From Nitriliruptoraceae bacterium (lineage in GTDB: Bacteria; Actinomycetota; Nitriliruptoria; Nitriliruptorales; Nitriliruptoraceae): a stretch of DNA of 19,249 nt. Made by a program: the position numbers and the translations under genes. Where the stretch lies: positions 1-19,249 of the forward strand of contig SKTN01000093.1 in the NCBI GenBank assembly GCA_007117945.1, in the 5' to 3' direction. Positions 1-7,458 of this stretch are shown in pieces. The notes under the pieces are model-generated. The model was not told the origin of the DNA. It saw nothing but the letters and a program-made list of their open reading frames with translations, and did not search any database. Position 1 is the stretch's first letter. The number at the start of each line of letters is the position of its first letter.

Positions 1-42
1 GCCGCTGTTGCAGGGTGGCACGGGTCCGGCGCGCGTCCAGCC

Positions 43-798
43 CTAGGCGCCCGGACCACGGGCTGCACTGGCACGCAGTGCCAGCGCGACGGCCGGCTCC
101 GGGGTGATGACGTCCGCACCCGCCATGCACAGGACCCGCTCCAGCGCAGCCGGGTCCCCGGCACCGAAGGCGCGCACCGCGATGCCCTGCTCCTGCGCGG
201 CGGTCACCAGCGCCACATCGACCCAGTCCCACCGGCAGTGGATGGCACCCGCCCCGACGGAACGCACGTAGTCCCACGGTTCGTAGAGGCCGAAGTCGAA
301 GAGGATGGCGGTTCGCACGCCGGGGCGGAAGCGACTGGCCTCCACCAGCCGCTCATGCTGGTAGGAGGACAGGATGGTGCGTTCCCACAGAGCCGCGTCC
401 TCGACGGCGGCGGCCACGGCGCCGACCAGGCCGTCACCGGACATCGTGGGAGCGTCCTTGAGCTCGAGGTGCAGGGTGAGCGTGTTGGTCCGTGCCCAGT
501 CCAGCACGTCGGTGAGCGTCGGCACGGGCTCTCCACGGAACCCCTCGGAGAACCAGCTACCGGCGTCGAGCCGGGCGAGCTCCGCCGCGGTCAGCCCGTC
601 GACACGCCCGGTGCCGTCGGTGGTCCGATCCACCGTCTCGTCGTGCAGGACGACCGGGACGCCGTCGCGGGTGAGCTGGACGTCGAACTCGACCCCGTCG
701 ACGCCGAGCTCCGCCGCCGCTTCGAACGCGGCGATGGTGTTCTCCGGGGCGTGCCGTCGCAAGCCCCGGTGACCGATCACGTCGAGGTGCGCGGTCAT
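43..798 (-). CDS. ugpQ: Glycerophosphodiester phosphodiesterase (GDPD/UgpQ family)
   Basis: Predicted 251-residue cytosolic enzyme hydrolysing glycerophosphodiesters to glycerol 3-phosphate and an alcohol. The N-terminus shows the family signature: H10-R11-G12, then PENT with E19, then VEFDVQLTRDG with E37 and D39, then the general-acid region LHDE with H52. In the family the two His are catalytic and the Glu/Asp bind the divalent metal. The C-terminal GADVITPEP matches the strand near the barrel end. The start at 798 is preceded by GAGGG four bases upstream. The same frame stays open far upstream, but that extension is low-complexity Arg/Pro/Gly sequence antisense to the HAD gene and is rejected. 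There is no signal peptide, which fits hydrolysis after import. It is divergent from the HAD phosphatase and close to a Ugp-type importer. The family is secure; the substrate and the symbol rest on context. Confidence 0.93.
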   Translation of the reverse strand: MTAHLDVIGHRGLRRHAPENTIAAFEAAAELGVDGVEFDVQLTRDGVPVVLHDETVDRTTDGTGRVDGLTAAELARLDAGSWFSEGFRGEPVPTLTDVLDWARTNTLTLHLELKDAPTMSGDGLVGAVAAAVEDAALWERTILSSYQHERLVEASRFRPGVRTAILFDFGLYEPWDYVRSVGAGAIHCRWDWVDVALVTAAQEQGIAVRAFGAGDPAALERVLCMAGADVITPEPAVALALRASAARGPGA

Positions 799-990
799 GC
801 GGCCCTCGGGAAGCCTCGCAGGGACATCGAGTGGCCATGCTAGCGTCGAAGGCCGTGCCACCAGGGCGACCCGGTGGCGGCGGCGCCGGGTGCTGACGGC
901 CGCCCGGGGAGACCACGTCCCCCGTGGCGTCCCTACGTGGCGCGGGACACCCACCCGGAGCCGACCCGGATCAGCTCGGCCGGAGCAACG
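799..990. promoter_or_regulatory. Divergent promoter region between phosphodiesterase and HAD genes
   Basis: This 192-base interval separates two divergent genes and must hold both promoters unless the transcripts start elsewhere. At 837-846 the sequence reads ATGCTAGCGT. It offers a plus-strand extended -10 (TGC followed by TAGCGT, 838-846) and, overlapping it, a minus-strand TAGCAT (842 to 837). No good -35 hexamer is visible for either at normal spacing, so this is a candidate only. Opposing -10 elements sharing bases would make the two promoters mutually exclusive. Confidence 0.3.
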
Positions 991-1896
991 ATGTCGCGTC
1001 CCCAGATCGCTCAGGGCACCGGATGGGCGCCCCTGCTCAGCCGCGGCGCCCCGGACGAGTTGTTCGACGCCTACGTCTTCGACCTCGACGGCACGCTCTA
1101 CCTCGGCGACGAACTGCTGCCCGGGGCCCGGCGGTTGCTGCTGGCACTGCGGGAGCTCGGTCGGCCGGTGCGGTTCCTGTCGAACAACGCCACCCTGGAC
1201 GTCGCGCAGTACGCGGCGAAGCTCGCACGGATGGGCCTGCCGACGCGCGAGGGTGATGTCGTCAACACCGTGGTGACCATGACGCGGTGGTTGCTGGACC
1301 ACGCACCGGATGCGGTGGTCTTCCCCATCGCCGAGGCGCCACTGATCCGCGCCTTCGAGCAGGCGGGGATCCGCATGTCGGAGGATCCCGCGGAGATCGA
1401 CATCGTCGTGGCCAGCTTCGACCGCGCCTTCGACTACCGCAAGCTACAGATCGCCTTCGACGCCATCTGGTTCCACGGTCGGGCACGGCTCGTCGCGACC
1501 AACCCTGACCGCTACTGCCCGATGCCGGGGGGGCGCGGTGAGCCCGACTGTGCGGCCGTGGTCGCCGCCATCGAGGCCTGCACCGGCACCACCTGCGAGG
1601 TGAACGTCGGGAAGCCGGACCCGGAGATGCTGCGCGCCGCACTCGCGGGACTGGACGTCGACCCCGCACGCACCGTGATGGTCGGTGACCGCCTCGGTAC
1701 CGACATCCTGCTGGCACACGCGGCCGGCACGAGCAGCGCACTGGTGCTCACCGGCGAGACCCGCCCCCAGGACCTGATCGGGGTGCCCGACGAGCAGCTA
1801 CCGGACCTGGTCCTCGAGCGGGTGGACCAGCTCCTGCCCGCGCACCTGTGGACGGAGCTCGGCTGGAGCGGGGACGAGGCGGCCCCCCGCACCTGA
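991..1896 (+). CDS. HAD-IIA (NagD-like) phosphatase, probable glycerol-3-phosphate phosphatase
   Basis: Predicted 301-residue haloacid-dehalogenase hydrolase of subfamily IIA. All four motifs are present: DLDGT with nucleophile D31 and D33, SNN at 64-66 (motif II), the motif III lysine K208 in VGKPDPEM, and VGDRLGTDI at 231-239 with D233 and D238 for Mg2+. The cap lies between motifs II and III, as in NagD and phosphoglycolate/glycerol-phosphate phosphatases. The ATG at 991 has GGAG five bases upstream. An in-frame ATG 39 codons earlier adds only Arg/Pro-rich sequence and is rejected. Rv1692 of M. tuberculosis is a HAD-IIA glycerol-3-phosphate phosphatase. Together with the neighbouring phosphodiesterase and Ugp-like importer, this makes glycerol 3-phosphate a reasonable substrate, but that is inference. 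Another small phosphate ester is possible. Confidence 0.9.
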   Translation: MSRPQIAQGTGWAPLLSRGAPDELFDAYVFDLDGTLYLGDELLPGARRLLLALRELGRPVRFLSNNATLDVAQYAAKLARMGLPTREGDVVNTVVTMTRWLLDHAPDAVVFPIAEAPLIRAFEQAGIRMSEDPAEIDIVVASFDRAFDYRKLQIAFDAIWFHGRARLVATNPDRYCPMPGGRGEPDCAAVVAAIEACTGTTCEVNVGKPDPEMLRAALAGLDVDPARTVMVGDRLGTDILLAHAAGTSSALVLTGETRPQDLIGVPDEQLPDLVLERVDQLLPAHLWTELGWSGDEAAPRT

Positions 1897-1901
1897 GCCC
1901 G

Positions 1902-2795
1902 TCACTTGATGCCGGCCCGCAGGAAGTTCTGGATGAAGGCCCGCTGGGCGACGAGGAACAGCGCGAGCAGCGGGAGGACGGTGATCACCGTGCCCGCGGT
2001 CAGGGCGGTGAAGTTGATGCCGATCTCCGGGCTGAGGAACCGGTAGATCCCCACCGTGATCGGCCGGGCCTCGACGGACTGGGTGATGACCAGCGGCCAC
2101 AGGAAGTTGTTCCAGTGGAAGCTGATGGACACCAGGCCGAAGGCGATGATGGTCGGCCGCGCGATCGGGACGTAGACCTTCCAGAGGATCTCGAGCCGTC
2201 CGGCGCCCTCCACCTCGGCGGCTTCCACCAGTTCCACCGGCACGGACTTGAAGGTCTGGCGCAGCAGGAAGATGAAGAAGGCACTCGCGAGGTAGGGCAG
2301 CCCGATCCCGCGCAGGGTGTCGGCCAGACCGAGGCTGGCGACCAGCCGGAAGTTCTCCCCCAGCAGGACCTCGGGGAAGATCATCAACTGCAGCAACACG
2401 AGGGTGAACATGAGGTTGTGGAGCGGGAACCGGTAGCGGGTGAAGGCGTAGGCAGCCAGGCAACCCAGGATGATCTGCCCCGCGCTCAGCCCCACGACCA
2501 GCAGGATGGTGTTGTAGTAGAACCGCCCGAAGGGCGCCATGCCCCACACCGTGATGATGTTGTCGAAGGTCCATCCGGTGAAGGGCTGGAAGGTCAGGGC
2601 CACATCGGTGCGACGGAACGCGGCCCAGAAGACGTAGGCCAGGGGCGCGATCCACAGCAGGGCGAGCAGCCACACCCCGATGAGTTCCGTCGCGTTGGCG
2701 AACCGCTCGGCGCGCATGATGCGCCGGGCACGTGCCGACGACACGAACAGTTCACCGGTCGTCGACCGGTCGCTCTCAGTGTGCTGTGCGGTCAT
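1902..2795 (-). CDS. ugpE: ABC transporter permease, UgpE type
   Basis: Predicted 297-residue inner-membrane permease of the MalG/UgpE (CUT1) class. It has a short cytoplasmic N-terminus, a first membrane segment at about residues 38-60 (VWLLALLWIAPLAYVFW) and several further hydrophobic segments. The cytoplasmic coupling loop that contacts the ATPase begins EAAEVEGAG at E191, which is the EAA motif. It is the last gene of the operon. Its ATG lies four bases after the stop of the upstream permease, with only a weak ribosome binding site, so translation is probably coupled. Its stop is five bases from the stop of the convergent HAD gene, leaving no room for an intergenic terminator. The symbol rests on the whole cluster resembling Ugp; a sugar substrate cannot be excluded from this subunit alone. 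Confidence 0.9.
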   Translation of the reverse strand: MTAQHTESDRSTTGELFVSSARARRIMRAERFANATELIGVWLLALLWIAPLAYVFWAAFRRTDVALTFQPFTGWTFDNIITVWGMAPFGRFYYNTILLVVGLSAGQIILGCLAAYAFTRYRFPLHNLMFTLVLLQLMIFPEVLLGENFRLVASLGLADTLRGIGLPYLASAFFIFLLRQTFKSVPVELVEAAEVEGAGRLEILWKVYVPIARPTIIAFGLVSISFHWNNFLWPLVITQSVEARPITVGIYRFLSPEIGINFTALTAGTVITVLPLLALFLVAQRAFIQNFLRAGIK

Positions 2796-2799
2796 CGGC

Positions 2800-3768
2800 T
2801 CATCGATAGTGGATACGACGGTCGAACATCCGGATCTGGATGACGGCCAGGGCGACGAGGATCGACACTAGGACGACGGTCATCGCCGCAGCGTAATCCG
2901 GGTTCCGGTTGGGGAAGGCCTGCAGGTAGATGTTGTAGAGCAGCAGGTTGCTGGCGTTGTTCGGCCCACCCTGGGTCATCACGAAGATGAAGTCGACCTG
3001 TTTGAAGCTGTTCGCCACCCCGACGATGGAGGTGAACAGCGTGGTCGGCATCAGCAGCGGGAAGGTGACCCGGCGGAAGTGGGTCCACCGACCGGTCCCC
3101 TCCAGGGTGCTGGCCTCGTTCAGTTCGGGTGAGATCGTCTGCAGGCCGGCGAGGTAGAACAGCATGAAGAAGCCGGCCTCCTTCCAGATCATCACCACCA
3201 TCAGGGACGGCAGCACCGTCGAGGGGTCACCGAGCCAGTTCTGCCGGGGAACCCCGATCGACTGCGCGATGACGTTGATCAACCCGAAGTTGGGTTGGTA
3301 GAAGGCCAGGAAGATCGCCGCTGCGGCGATGACCGGCAGCATGGCTGGCGTGAACAGCGCCATCCGCAGGAACCCGCGTGCCCGGATCTCACGGTCGACC
3401 AGCACCGCCATCAGCATCGCGATGGCGAGGCTGACCGGGACGGTCACCAGGGAGAACACCAGGTTGTTGCGCAGGCTCTGGCGGAACACCGGGTCGTTGA
3501 TCATCCGCTCGTAGTTCGCCGGGCCGATCGAGTCGCCGATTCCCGGCTCCTGCAGGCTGGCCCACACCGTGGTGATCATCGGCACGACGCTGAAGCCGAG
3601 CAGGATCACCATCGCGGGCAGGATCAGCGCCCACGCGAACACGCTGTTGGGCACCCGGCGCAGCGGCGCCAGGAAGGACCGGCGCGCCCACGGGTCCCCG
3701 CCGGGAGTGACCTCAGGGGTCACTGCCTCGGCGGGGCCCACGGCTGCCGGGTCGGACGAGGTCGCCAT
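2800..3768 (-). CDS. ugpA: ABC transporter permease, UgpA type
   Basis: Predicted 322-residue permease of the MalF/UgpA class, partner of the downstream UgpE-like subunit. The first 40 residues are polar (Pro/Glu/Ala then Arg-rich). The first membrane segment is at about 44-66 (FAWALILPAMVILLGFSVVP). The EAA-type coupling loop is NEASTLEGTGRW, with E218. A GAGGAG sequence lies about 11 bases before the ATG at 3768, rather far but usable. Twenty-eight bases separate it from the solute-binding gene and four from the next permease, consistent with one transcript. The C-terminal MFDRRIHYR is intact. Family assignment is firm; substrate is inferred from the neighbours. Confidence 0.9.
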   Translation of the reverse strand: MATSSDPAAVGPAEAVTPEVTPGGDPWARRSFLAPLRRVPNSVFAWALILPAMVILLGFSVVPMITTVWASLQEPGIGDSIGPANYERMINDPVFRQSLRNNLVFSLVTVPVSLAIAMLMAVLVDREIRARGFLRMALFTPAMLPVIAAAAIFLAFYQPNFGLINVIAQSIGVPRQNWLGDPSTVLPSLMVVMIWKEAGFFMLFYLAGLQTISPELNEASTLEGTGRWTHFRRVTFPLLMPTTLFTSIVGVANSFKQVDFIFVMTQGGPNNASNLLLYNIYLQAFPNRNPDYAAAMTVVLVSILVALAVIQIRMFDRRIHYR

Positions 3769-3796
3769 CGGACGATCCGCTCCTCGCAGGCTCGGC

Positions 3797-5134
3797 CTAG
3801 CGGTACGGCGCGAGCAGGTCGTTGATGGACTCGTTGGCCTGCAGCAACGCCTCCTCGGGCGTCACCTCACCGGTCAGCGCGGACTGCAGCGCGTCGTTGA
3901 TCAGGTCGTAGACCGAGCCGCGCTGGTAGGTCGAGAGCTCACGGACGGTGTTCTCCAGCTGGTCGCGTGCCACCTCGGCCTCGGGGAAGTCCGCGACGTA
4001 CTCCTGCATCGCCTCGGTCTCCCACGCCTCGGGTGTCGGCGCGACGTAGCCGGTCTCGATGCTCCACTCCGCAGCCTGCTCCGGCTGGGTGAGGTAGCGG
4101 ATCAGCTCGAAGGCCGCGCGCTGCTCCGCCTCCGGTGCGTCGGCGAAGATGTAGAAGTTGCCACCGCCGGTTGGCGAGCCCGGCTGCACGTTCGAGGGCA
4201 TCGGCGCGACACCGAAGTCGAAGGTCGCGTCGGAACGGATCCGCGACAGGTTGCCGGTCGTGGTCCAGATGATCCCGACCTCCTGCTGGAGGAAGTCCTC
4301 GGGTGTCGTGCCCCAGTCGACGACGTGGGGCGGGTGCACACCGTGCTCGTCACTGAGGGAGTACCAGAACTCGAGGGCTTCGATGACCTCCGGCTTGTCG
4401 AAGTAGACCTCGTTGCCGGCGGCGCTCACCACCTCGACCCCCATCTGTGTGGTGAAGGTCTGGAAGAGCCAGTAGGGGAAGCCGCTGGAGGGCATCTGCA
4501 CCCCCCAGGACACGTCGCTGCCCTCCTGGACGGCGGTCGCGATCTCGACGAGTTCCTCCCAGGTCTCGGGAGCCCGTTCGGGGTCGAGACCGGCCTGCTC
4601 GAAGGCCTCCTTGTTGTAGTACTGCACGATGGTGGAGCGCTGGAACGGGATGCCCCAGGTGTTGCCCTCGTCGTCACGGCTGTTGGCCATGAACTCGTCG
4701 TAGAAGCTGTCGAGCCACGCTTCGTCCTCGTCGGTGATGACCAGGTCATCGAAGGGCACGATGATGTCCTCGTCGATGAGGGCGAACATCTCCGTGGACA
4801 GCAGCACCGTCGTCGCCGGCGGTTCACCGGCCGACAGCGCGGTGGTGGCCTGCACGGCGGTATCGTCGTAGTTGCCCGAGTACACCGGCGTCACGTTGAT
4901 CTGCGGGTTCTCATCCTCGAAGCCCGCGATGAGGCCGTCCACGACGTCCTCGAGCGGACCCCCGACGGCGATCGGGTAGTACATCGTGATCTCGATCGGA
5001 TCGTCCGCCGTGGCGTCCGCGAGCGGATCGTCGCCCGCATCACCGTTGCAGGCGGCGAGCAACAGGGCGGTGGCGCCGAGCGCGGCGGCCGACCGACCGA
5101 TCACCCGCCTGCGTGTTCGGACCGTCTGCGACAT
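3797..5134 (-). CDS. ugpB: Extracellular solute-binding lipoprotein, UgpB-like
   Basis: Predicted 445-residue substrate receptor of the importer, anchored outside the membrane as a lipoprotein. The N-terminus has Arg-rich residues 6-14, a hydrophobic stretch and a lipobox LAAC with C29 as the acylated cysteine. The mature protein begins with an acidic linker, then YYPIAVGGP (52-60) and YSGNYDDT (85-92), segments I associate with UgpB-like family 1 receptors. The length matches UgpB (about 440). The protein is strongly acidic. A GAAGGGAA sequence lies just upstream of the ATG at 5134. Mycobacterial UgpB binds glycerophosphocholine, so the nearby phosphodiesterase suggests a glycerophosphodiester ligand. 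Ligand identity is inference; a sugar or glycerol 3-phosphate is the alternative. Confidence 0.88.
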   Translation of the reverse strand: MSQTVRTRRRVIGRSAAALGATALLLAACNGDAGDDPLADATADDPIEITMYYPIAVGGPLEDVVDGLIAGFEDENPQINVTPVYSGNYDDTAVQATTALSAGEPPATTVLLSTEMFALIDEDIIVPFDDLVITDEDEAWLDSFYDEFMANSRDDEGNTWGIPFQRSTIVQYYNKEAFEQAGLDPERAPETWEELVEIATAVQEGSDVSWGVQMPSSGFPYWLFQTFTTQMGVEVVSAAGNEVYFDKPEVIEALEFWYSLSDEHGVHPPHVVDWGTTPEDFLQQEVGIIWTTTGNLSRIRSDATFDFGVAPMPSNVQPGSPTGGGNFYIFADAPEAEQRAAFELIRYLTQPEQAAEWSIETGYVAPTPEAWETEAMQEYVADFPEAEVARDQLENTVRELSTYQRGSVYDLINDALQSALTGEVTPEEALLQANESINDLLAPYR

Positions 5135-5148
5135 CGTGGTTCCCTTCT

Positions 5149-6258
5149 CTACTGGTGTTCACTGGGCGCTGTCGGGGTGACGGCCCTTGCGCCGTGCACC
5201 TGGAGCCGGTCCCCCGAACGCGCATCGAAGAAGTGCAGGGATGCGGCGGGCAGCACGATGCTGCGTGTGGTGCCCGGTTCGGCCGGGACCGAGGGGTGGA
5301 TCCGTCCGGTGAGCTCCACCTCGGATCCGATGCTGAAGCGCACGAGCTGATCGGCGCCGAGGTGCTCGTTGGTCGTGACCGTCGCCGGGACCTCCACCCC
5401 GGCGGGGTCGGAGTCGACGTCCTCGGGCCGGATGCCGACGAGGACCGCTTCGGTCAACGCCTCGGGGTCGTCCACGGGCACGGTGACATCGGTGTCGTCG
5501 AGCTGGACCCCACCGGCCACGGGCCGACCCGGGAGGAGGTTCATCGGCGGCGCGCCGATGAAGCTCGCCACCTGGGAGCGCTCGGGACGCTGGTACAGCG
5601 TGCGCGGTGGTGCGATCTGATCGACCCGGCCCTCCCGCATGACCACGACGCGGTCGGCCATGGTCATCGCTTCGACCTGGTCGTGGGTGACGTACACCAC
5701 CGTCAAGCCGAGCTCGCGCTGCAGGGACCGCAACTCCAGGCGCATCTGCTGGCGCAGCTTGGCGTCGAGGTTGGACAGCGGCTCGTCCATGAGGATCACC
5801 CGCGAGCCACTGACCAGGGCCCGTCCCAGAGCCACACGCTGGCGCTGCCCACCGGACAGCTGCCCCGGCTTGCGGTCCAGGTACGGGGTGAGGCCGAGCA
5901 GTTCGGTGGTCTCCTTGAGGCGACGCGCGCGCTCCTCCCTGTCGACCCGGCGCACCTTCAGCCCGAAGATGATGTTCTCCTGCACCGACAGGTGGGGAAA
6001 GAGCGCGTAGTTCTGGAACACCATCGCCACGCCACGGGCCGCCGCCGGCATCTGGTTCACCACGGTGTCACCGACGAGGATCTGGCCGCTACCGGCAGCC
6101 TCCAGACCCGCCAGCAGTCGCAGCGACGTCGACTTGCCGCAACCACTCGGGCCGAGGAGGACGACGAACTCACCCGCTTCGGCCGAGAAGGACACGTCGA
6201 ACAGCACCTGCGTGTCGTCGAAGAACTTGTCGACGTTGCGCAACTCGACCCGCGACAT
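5149..6258 (-). CDS. ugpC: ABC transporter ATP-binding protein, UgpC/MsmK type
   Basis: Predicted 369-residue ATPase energising the importer. All nucleotide-binding motifs are intact: Walker A GPSGCGKST (36-44), Q-loop Q82, signature LSGGQ (134-138), Walker B ILMDEP (155-160) with D158 and catalytic E159, D-loop SNLDA, and switch H192. Residues from about 240 onward form the C-terminal OB-fold regulatory domain of the MalK/UgpC class, including GIRPEDV. The ATG at 6258 has a strong GGGAGGT nine bases upstream. It is first in the operon, with the solute-binding gene starting 14 bases after its stop. Family ATPases of this class can serve several importers, but co-transcription with the receptor and both permeases argues for a dedicated role. 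Confidence 0.93.
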   Translation of the reverse strand: MSRVELRNVDKFFDDTQVLFDVSFSAEAGEFVVLLGPSGCGKSTSLRLLAGLEAAGSGQILVGDTVVNQMPAAARGVAMVFQNYALFPHLSVQENIIFGLKVRRVDREERARRLKETTELLGLTPYLDRKPGQLSGGQRQRVALGRALVSGSRVILMDEPLSNLDAKLRQQMRLELRSLQRELGLTVVYVTHDQVEAMTMADRVVVMREGRVDQIAPPRTLYQRPERSQVASFIGAPPMNLLPGRPVAGGVQLDDTDVTVPVDDPEALTEAVLVGIRPEDVDSDPAGVEVPATVTTNEHLGADQLVRFSIGSEVELTGRIHPSVPAEPGTTRSIVLPAASLHFFDARSGDRLQVHGARAVTPTAPSEHQ

Positions 6259-6348
6259 TCCCGGCTACCTCCCAGCGGCTGGACCGTGTGCGTGCCCGCA
6301 GCGACGCGAGTGTGCGGCGCGTCGGAGGCATCTGGACAACGGCCGGCG

Positions 6349-6357
6349 ACACTACCA
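6349..6357 (-). promoter_or_regulatory. Candidate extended -10 of the ugp-like operon
   Basis: Read on the minus strand this is TGG followed by TAGTGT, matching the TGn-TANNNT extended -10 pattern. It lies about 90 bases upstream of the ATPase start. There is no convincing -35 at 16-18 bases. Support is by pattern only. Confidence 0.3.
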
Positions 6358-6373
6358 ACCCCGACCCGGGGTT
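6357..6373. promoter_or_regulatory. Perfect 17-bp inverted repeat, candidate operator
   Basis: AACCCCG-ACC-CGGGGTT has seven perfectly paired bases per arm around a three-base centre. On the minus strand it sits immediately upstream of and abutting the candidate -10 of the ABC importer operon, where a repressor or activator dimer could act. No transcription factor gene is adjacent to the operon, so the regulator would be encoded elsewhere. It could also lie upstream of the plus-strand membrane protein gene at 6531, which shares this 272-base interval. Confidence 0.4.
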
Positions 6374-6530
6374 CGGTCCATCGGCGCCGCGGAACATAGG
6401 CCATCCACGCATCCCCTGCCGCACGTCGGCGTGCACGCCAACTGAACTCCCACCGGAGCCGCGCGTCGGCGGGCAACACCGCCCGAGGCCTGGCACCATC
6501 ACGCCGTACGACGTGACGTGATGGAGGCGC

Positions 6531-6860
6531 ATGGGTACCGCTCCTGAGCACCACGATCCGACCGGCACGCAGAGCGACACCGGGCGCAACCGGTGGGGCT
6601 GGCTGGGCCGGGCGGATCCCGGGTACGCACGGCGTGCGTTCCACCTCTCCCTGGCCTTCGTGGTGCTGGCGGCGATCAGCACCATCACGAACGCGTTGGC
6701 CGCACAGCCGCCGGCGCCGGTCGAGCTCATCGCAGCGATGATGGTGGCCTTCGGCCTCGGCGAGCTGTCGGGTCGGCCCGGCCACGTCGCGGTGTCCCGG
6801 CTGGTGGGCCTGGCGATCTTCGTGGGCTTCTGGGTCGTGTTCGCGCTCCGGTGGAGCTGA
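6531..6860 (+). CDS. Small membrane protein of unknown function
   Basis: Predicted 109-residue protein. A polar N-terminal 35 residues (His/Asp/Arg-rich) precede a hydrophobic helix at about 36-56 (AFHLSLAFVVLAAISTITNAL). A second hydrophobic stretch at about 66-78 (ELIAAMMVAFGLG) follows, then a final helix at about 88-106 (VSRLVGLAIFVGFWVVFAL) running almost to the C-terminus. The ATG at 6531 has GGAGG ending three bases upstream, a little close. I do not recognise a family. The gene is divergent from the importer operon and convergent, with a 21-base gap, on the SRPBCC gene. Coding is supported by the ribosome binding site and by well-formed membrane segments bounded by charged residues. 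Function is unknown. Confidence 0.7.
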   Translation: MGTAPEHHDPTGTQSDTGRNRWGWLGRADPGYARRAFHLSLAFVVLAAISTITNALAAQPPAPVELIAAMMVAFGLGELSGRPGHVAVSRLVGLAIFVGFWVVFALRWS

Positions 6861-6881
6861 CGCGAGCTCCCAGCGACAGGG

Positions 6882-7343
6882 TCACGCGGTTCGGTCCGCC
6901 TCCGCGTGGTCCGCGATGTCGTCGAGGTCCTGGCGCAGCGCACGACGGGTGGCACCCGCGAACAGCCGCCCGACCGTCGCGGCCAGGAGACGGTTGACGA
7001 CCCCACTGCTGCGACCAGCGAAGGACATGCGCAGCACGCACCCGTCCCTGCCCCCAGGTTGCACGGAGATCGTCGAGGTACAGGTCGTAGCGCCGTTGAC
7101 CGAGGTCACGGTGTAGCTGCGTGGCGCATCGACGGCGGTGACCGCCATCTCCTCCGTGGCCTGCCGTCCGAACATGGTCCGGGTCTCCCGCCAGCGCATC
7201 CCGACGTCGAACCCCGCGCCCTGGTCGAGTCGCTCGACGCCCTCGACGGCACTGATCACACCCGGGGATGCCTCGATCGCGGTGACGATGTCCCGCACCC
7301 GCTGGGGCGATGCCGCCACGTGGCGCTGCACCACGATCTCCAT
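6882..7343 (-). CDS. SRPBCC-superfamily (START/polyketide cyclase-like) protein
   Basis: Predicted 153-residue single-domain protein. The N-terminal MEIVVQRHVAASPQRVRDIVTAIEASPGVISAVEGVERLD has the strand-then-helix layout of SRPBCC proteins (RatA/COQ10, CoxG, polyketide cyclase). It is followed by alternating strands and a C-terminal amphipathic helix rich in Arg and Asp. Such proteins form a hydrophobic pocket binding lipids or other apolar ligands. No catalytic residues can be assigned. The ATG at 7343 has GAGGAGG five bases upstream. The in-frame ATG 14 codons earlier has no such site and is rejected. It follows the methyltransferase gene on the same strand after 115 bases containing a hairpin, so it may be transcribed separately. 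Confidence 0.75.
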   Translation of the reverse strand: MEIVVQRHVAASPQRVRDIVTAIEASPGVISAVEGVERLDQGAGFDVGMRWRETRTMFGRQATEEMAVTAVDAPRSYTVTSVNGATTCTSTISVQPGGRDGCVLRMSFAGRSSGVVNRLLAATVGRLFAGATRRALRQDLDDIADHAEADRTA

Positions 7344-7434
7344 GCGGGCCTCCTCGCCGCCGACTCCGGTGGTGGAGCGGACCACGTCGACGAGGGGCCA
7401 CCCCCAGCCGCATCGACCAACCTGCGGAGCCGAG

Positions 7435-7453
7435 CGCTGGCAGGTAGCCAGCG
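7435..7453 (-). terminator. Stem-loop downstream of the methyltransferase, probable terminator
   Basis: CGCTGGC-AGGTA-GCCAGCG has a perfect 7-bp GC-rich stem and a 5-base loop. It begins five bases past the methyltransferase stop codon on the minus strand. There is no U-rich tail, but U-less terminators are common in actinobacteria. It would separate the lipoprotein-methyltransferase unit from the SRPBCC gene. Confidence 0.5.
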
Positions 7454-7458
7454 ACCGG

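Noticed and set aside
1..42. Bases before the phosphodiesterase stop
   Set aside because: They are too short to assign; no start, stop with ribosome binding site, or hairpin is convincing.
874..990. 39-codon N-terminal extension of the HAD phosphatase
   Set aside because: There is no ribosome binding site at 874, whereas GGAG precedes 991; the extra residues are low complexity.
799..1302. Long N-terminal extension of the phosphodiesterase
   Set aside because: It overlaps the HAD gene on the other strand, is Arg/Pro-rich, and the internal ATG at 798 has a ribosome binding site and begins just before the HRG motif.
3569..5350. 593-codon plus-strand frame over the importer genes
   Set aside because: It lies opposite intact permease, solute-binding and ATPase genes; the translation has no recognisable domain.
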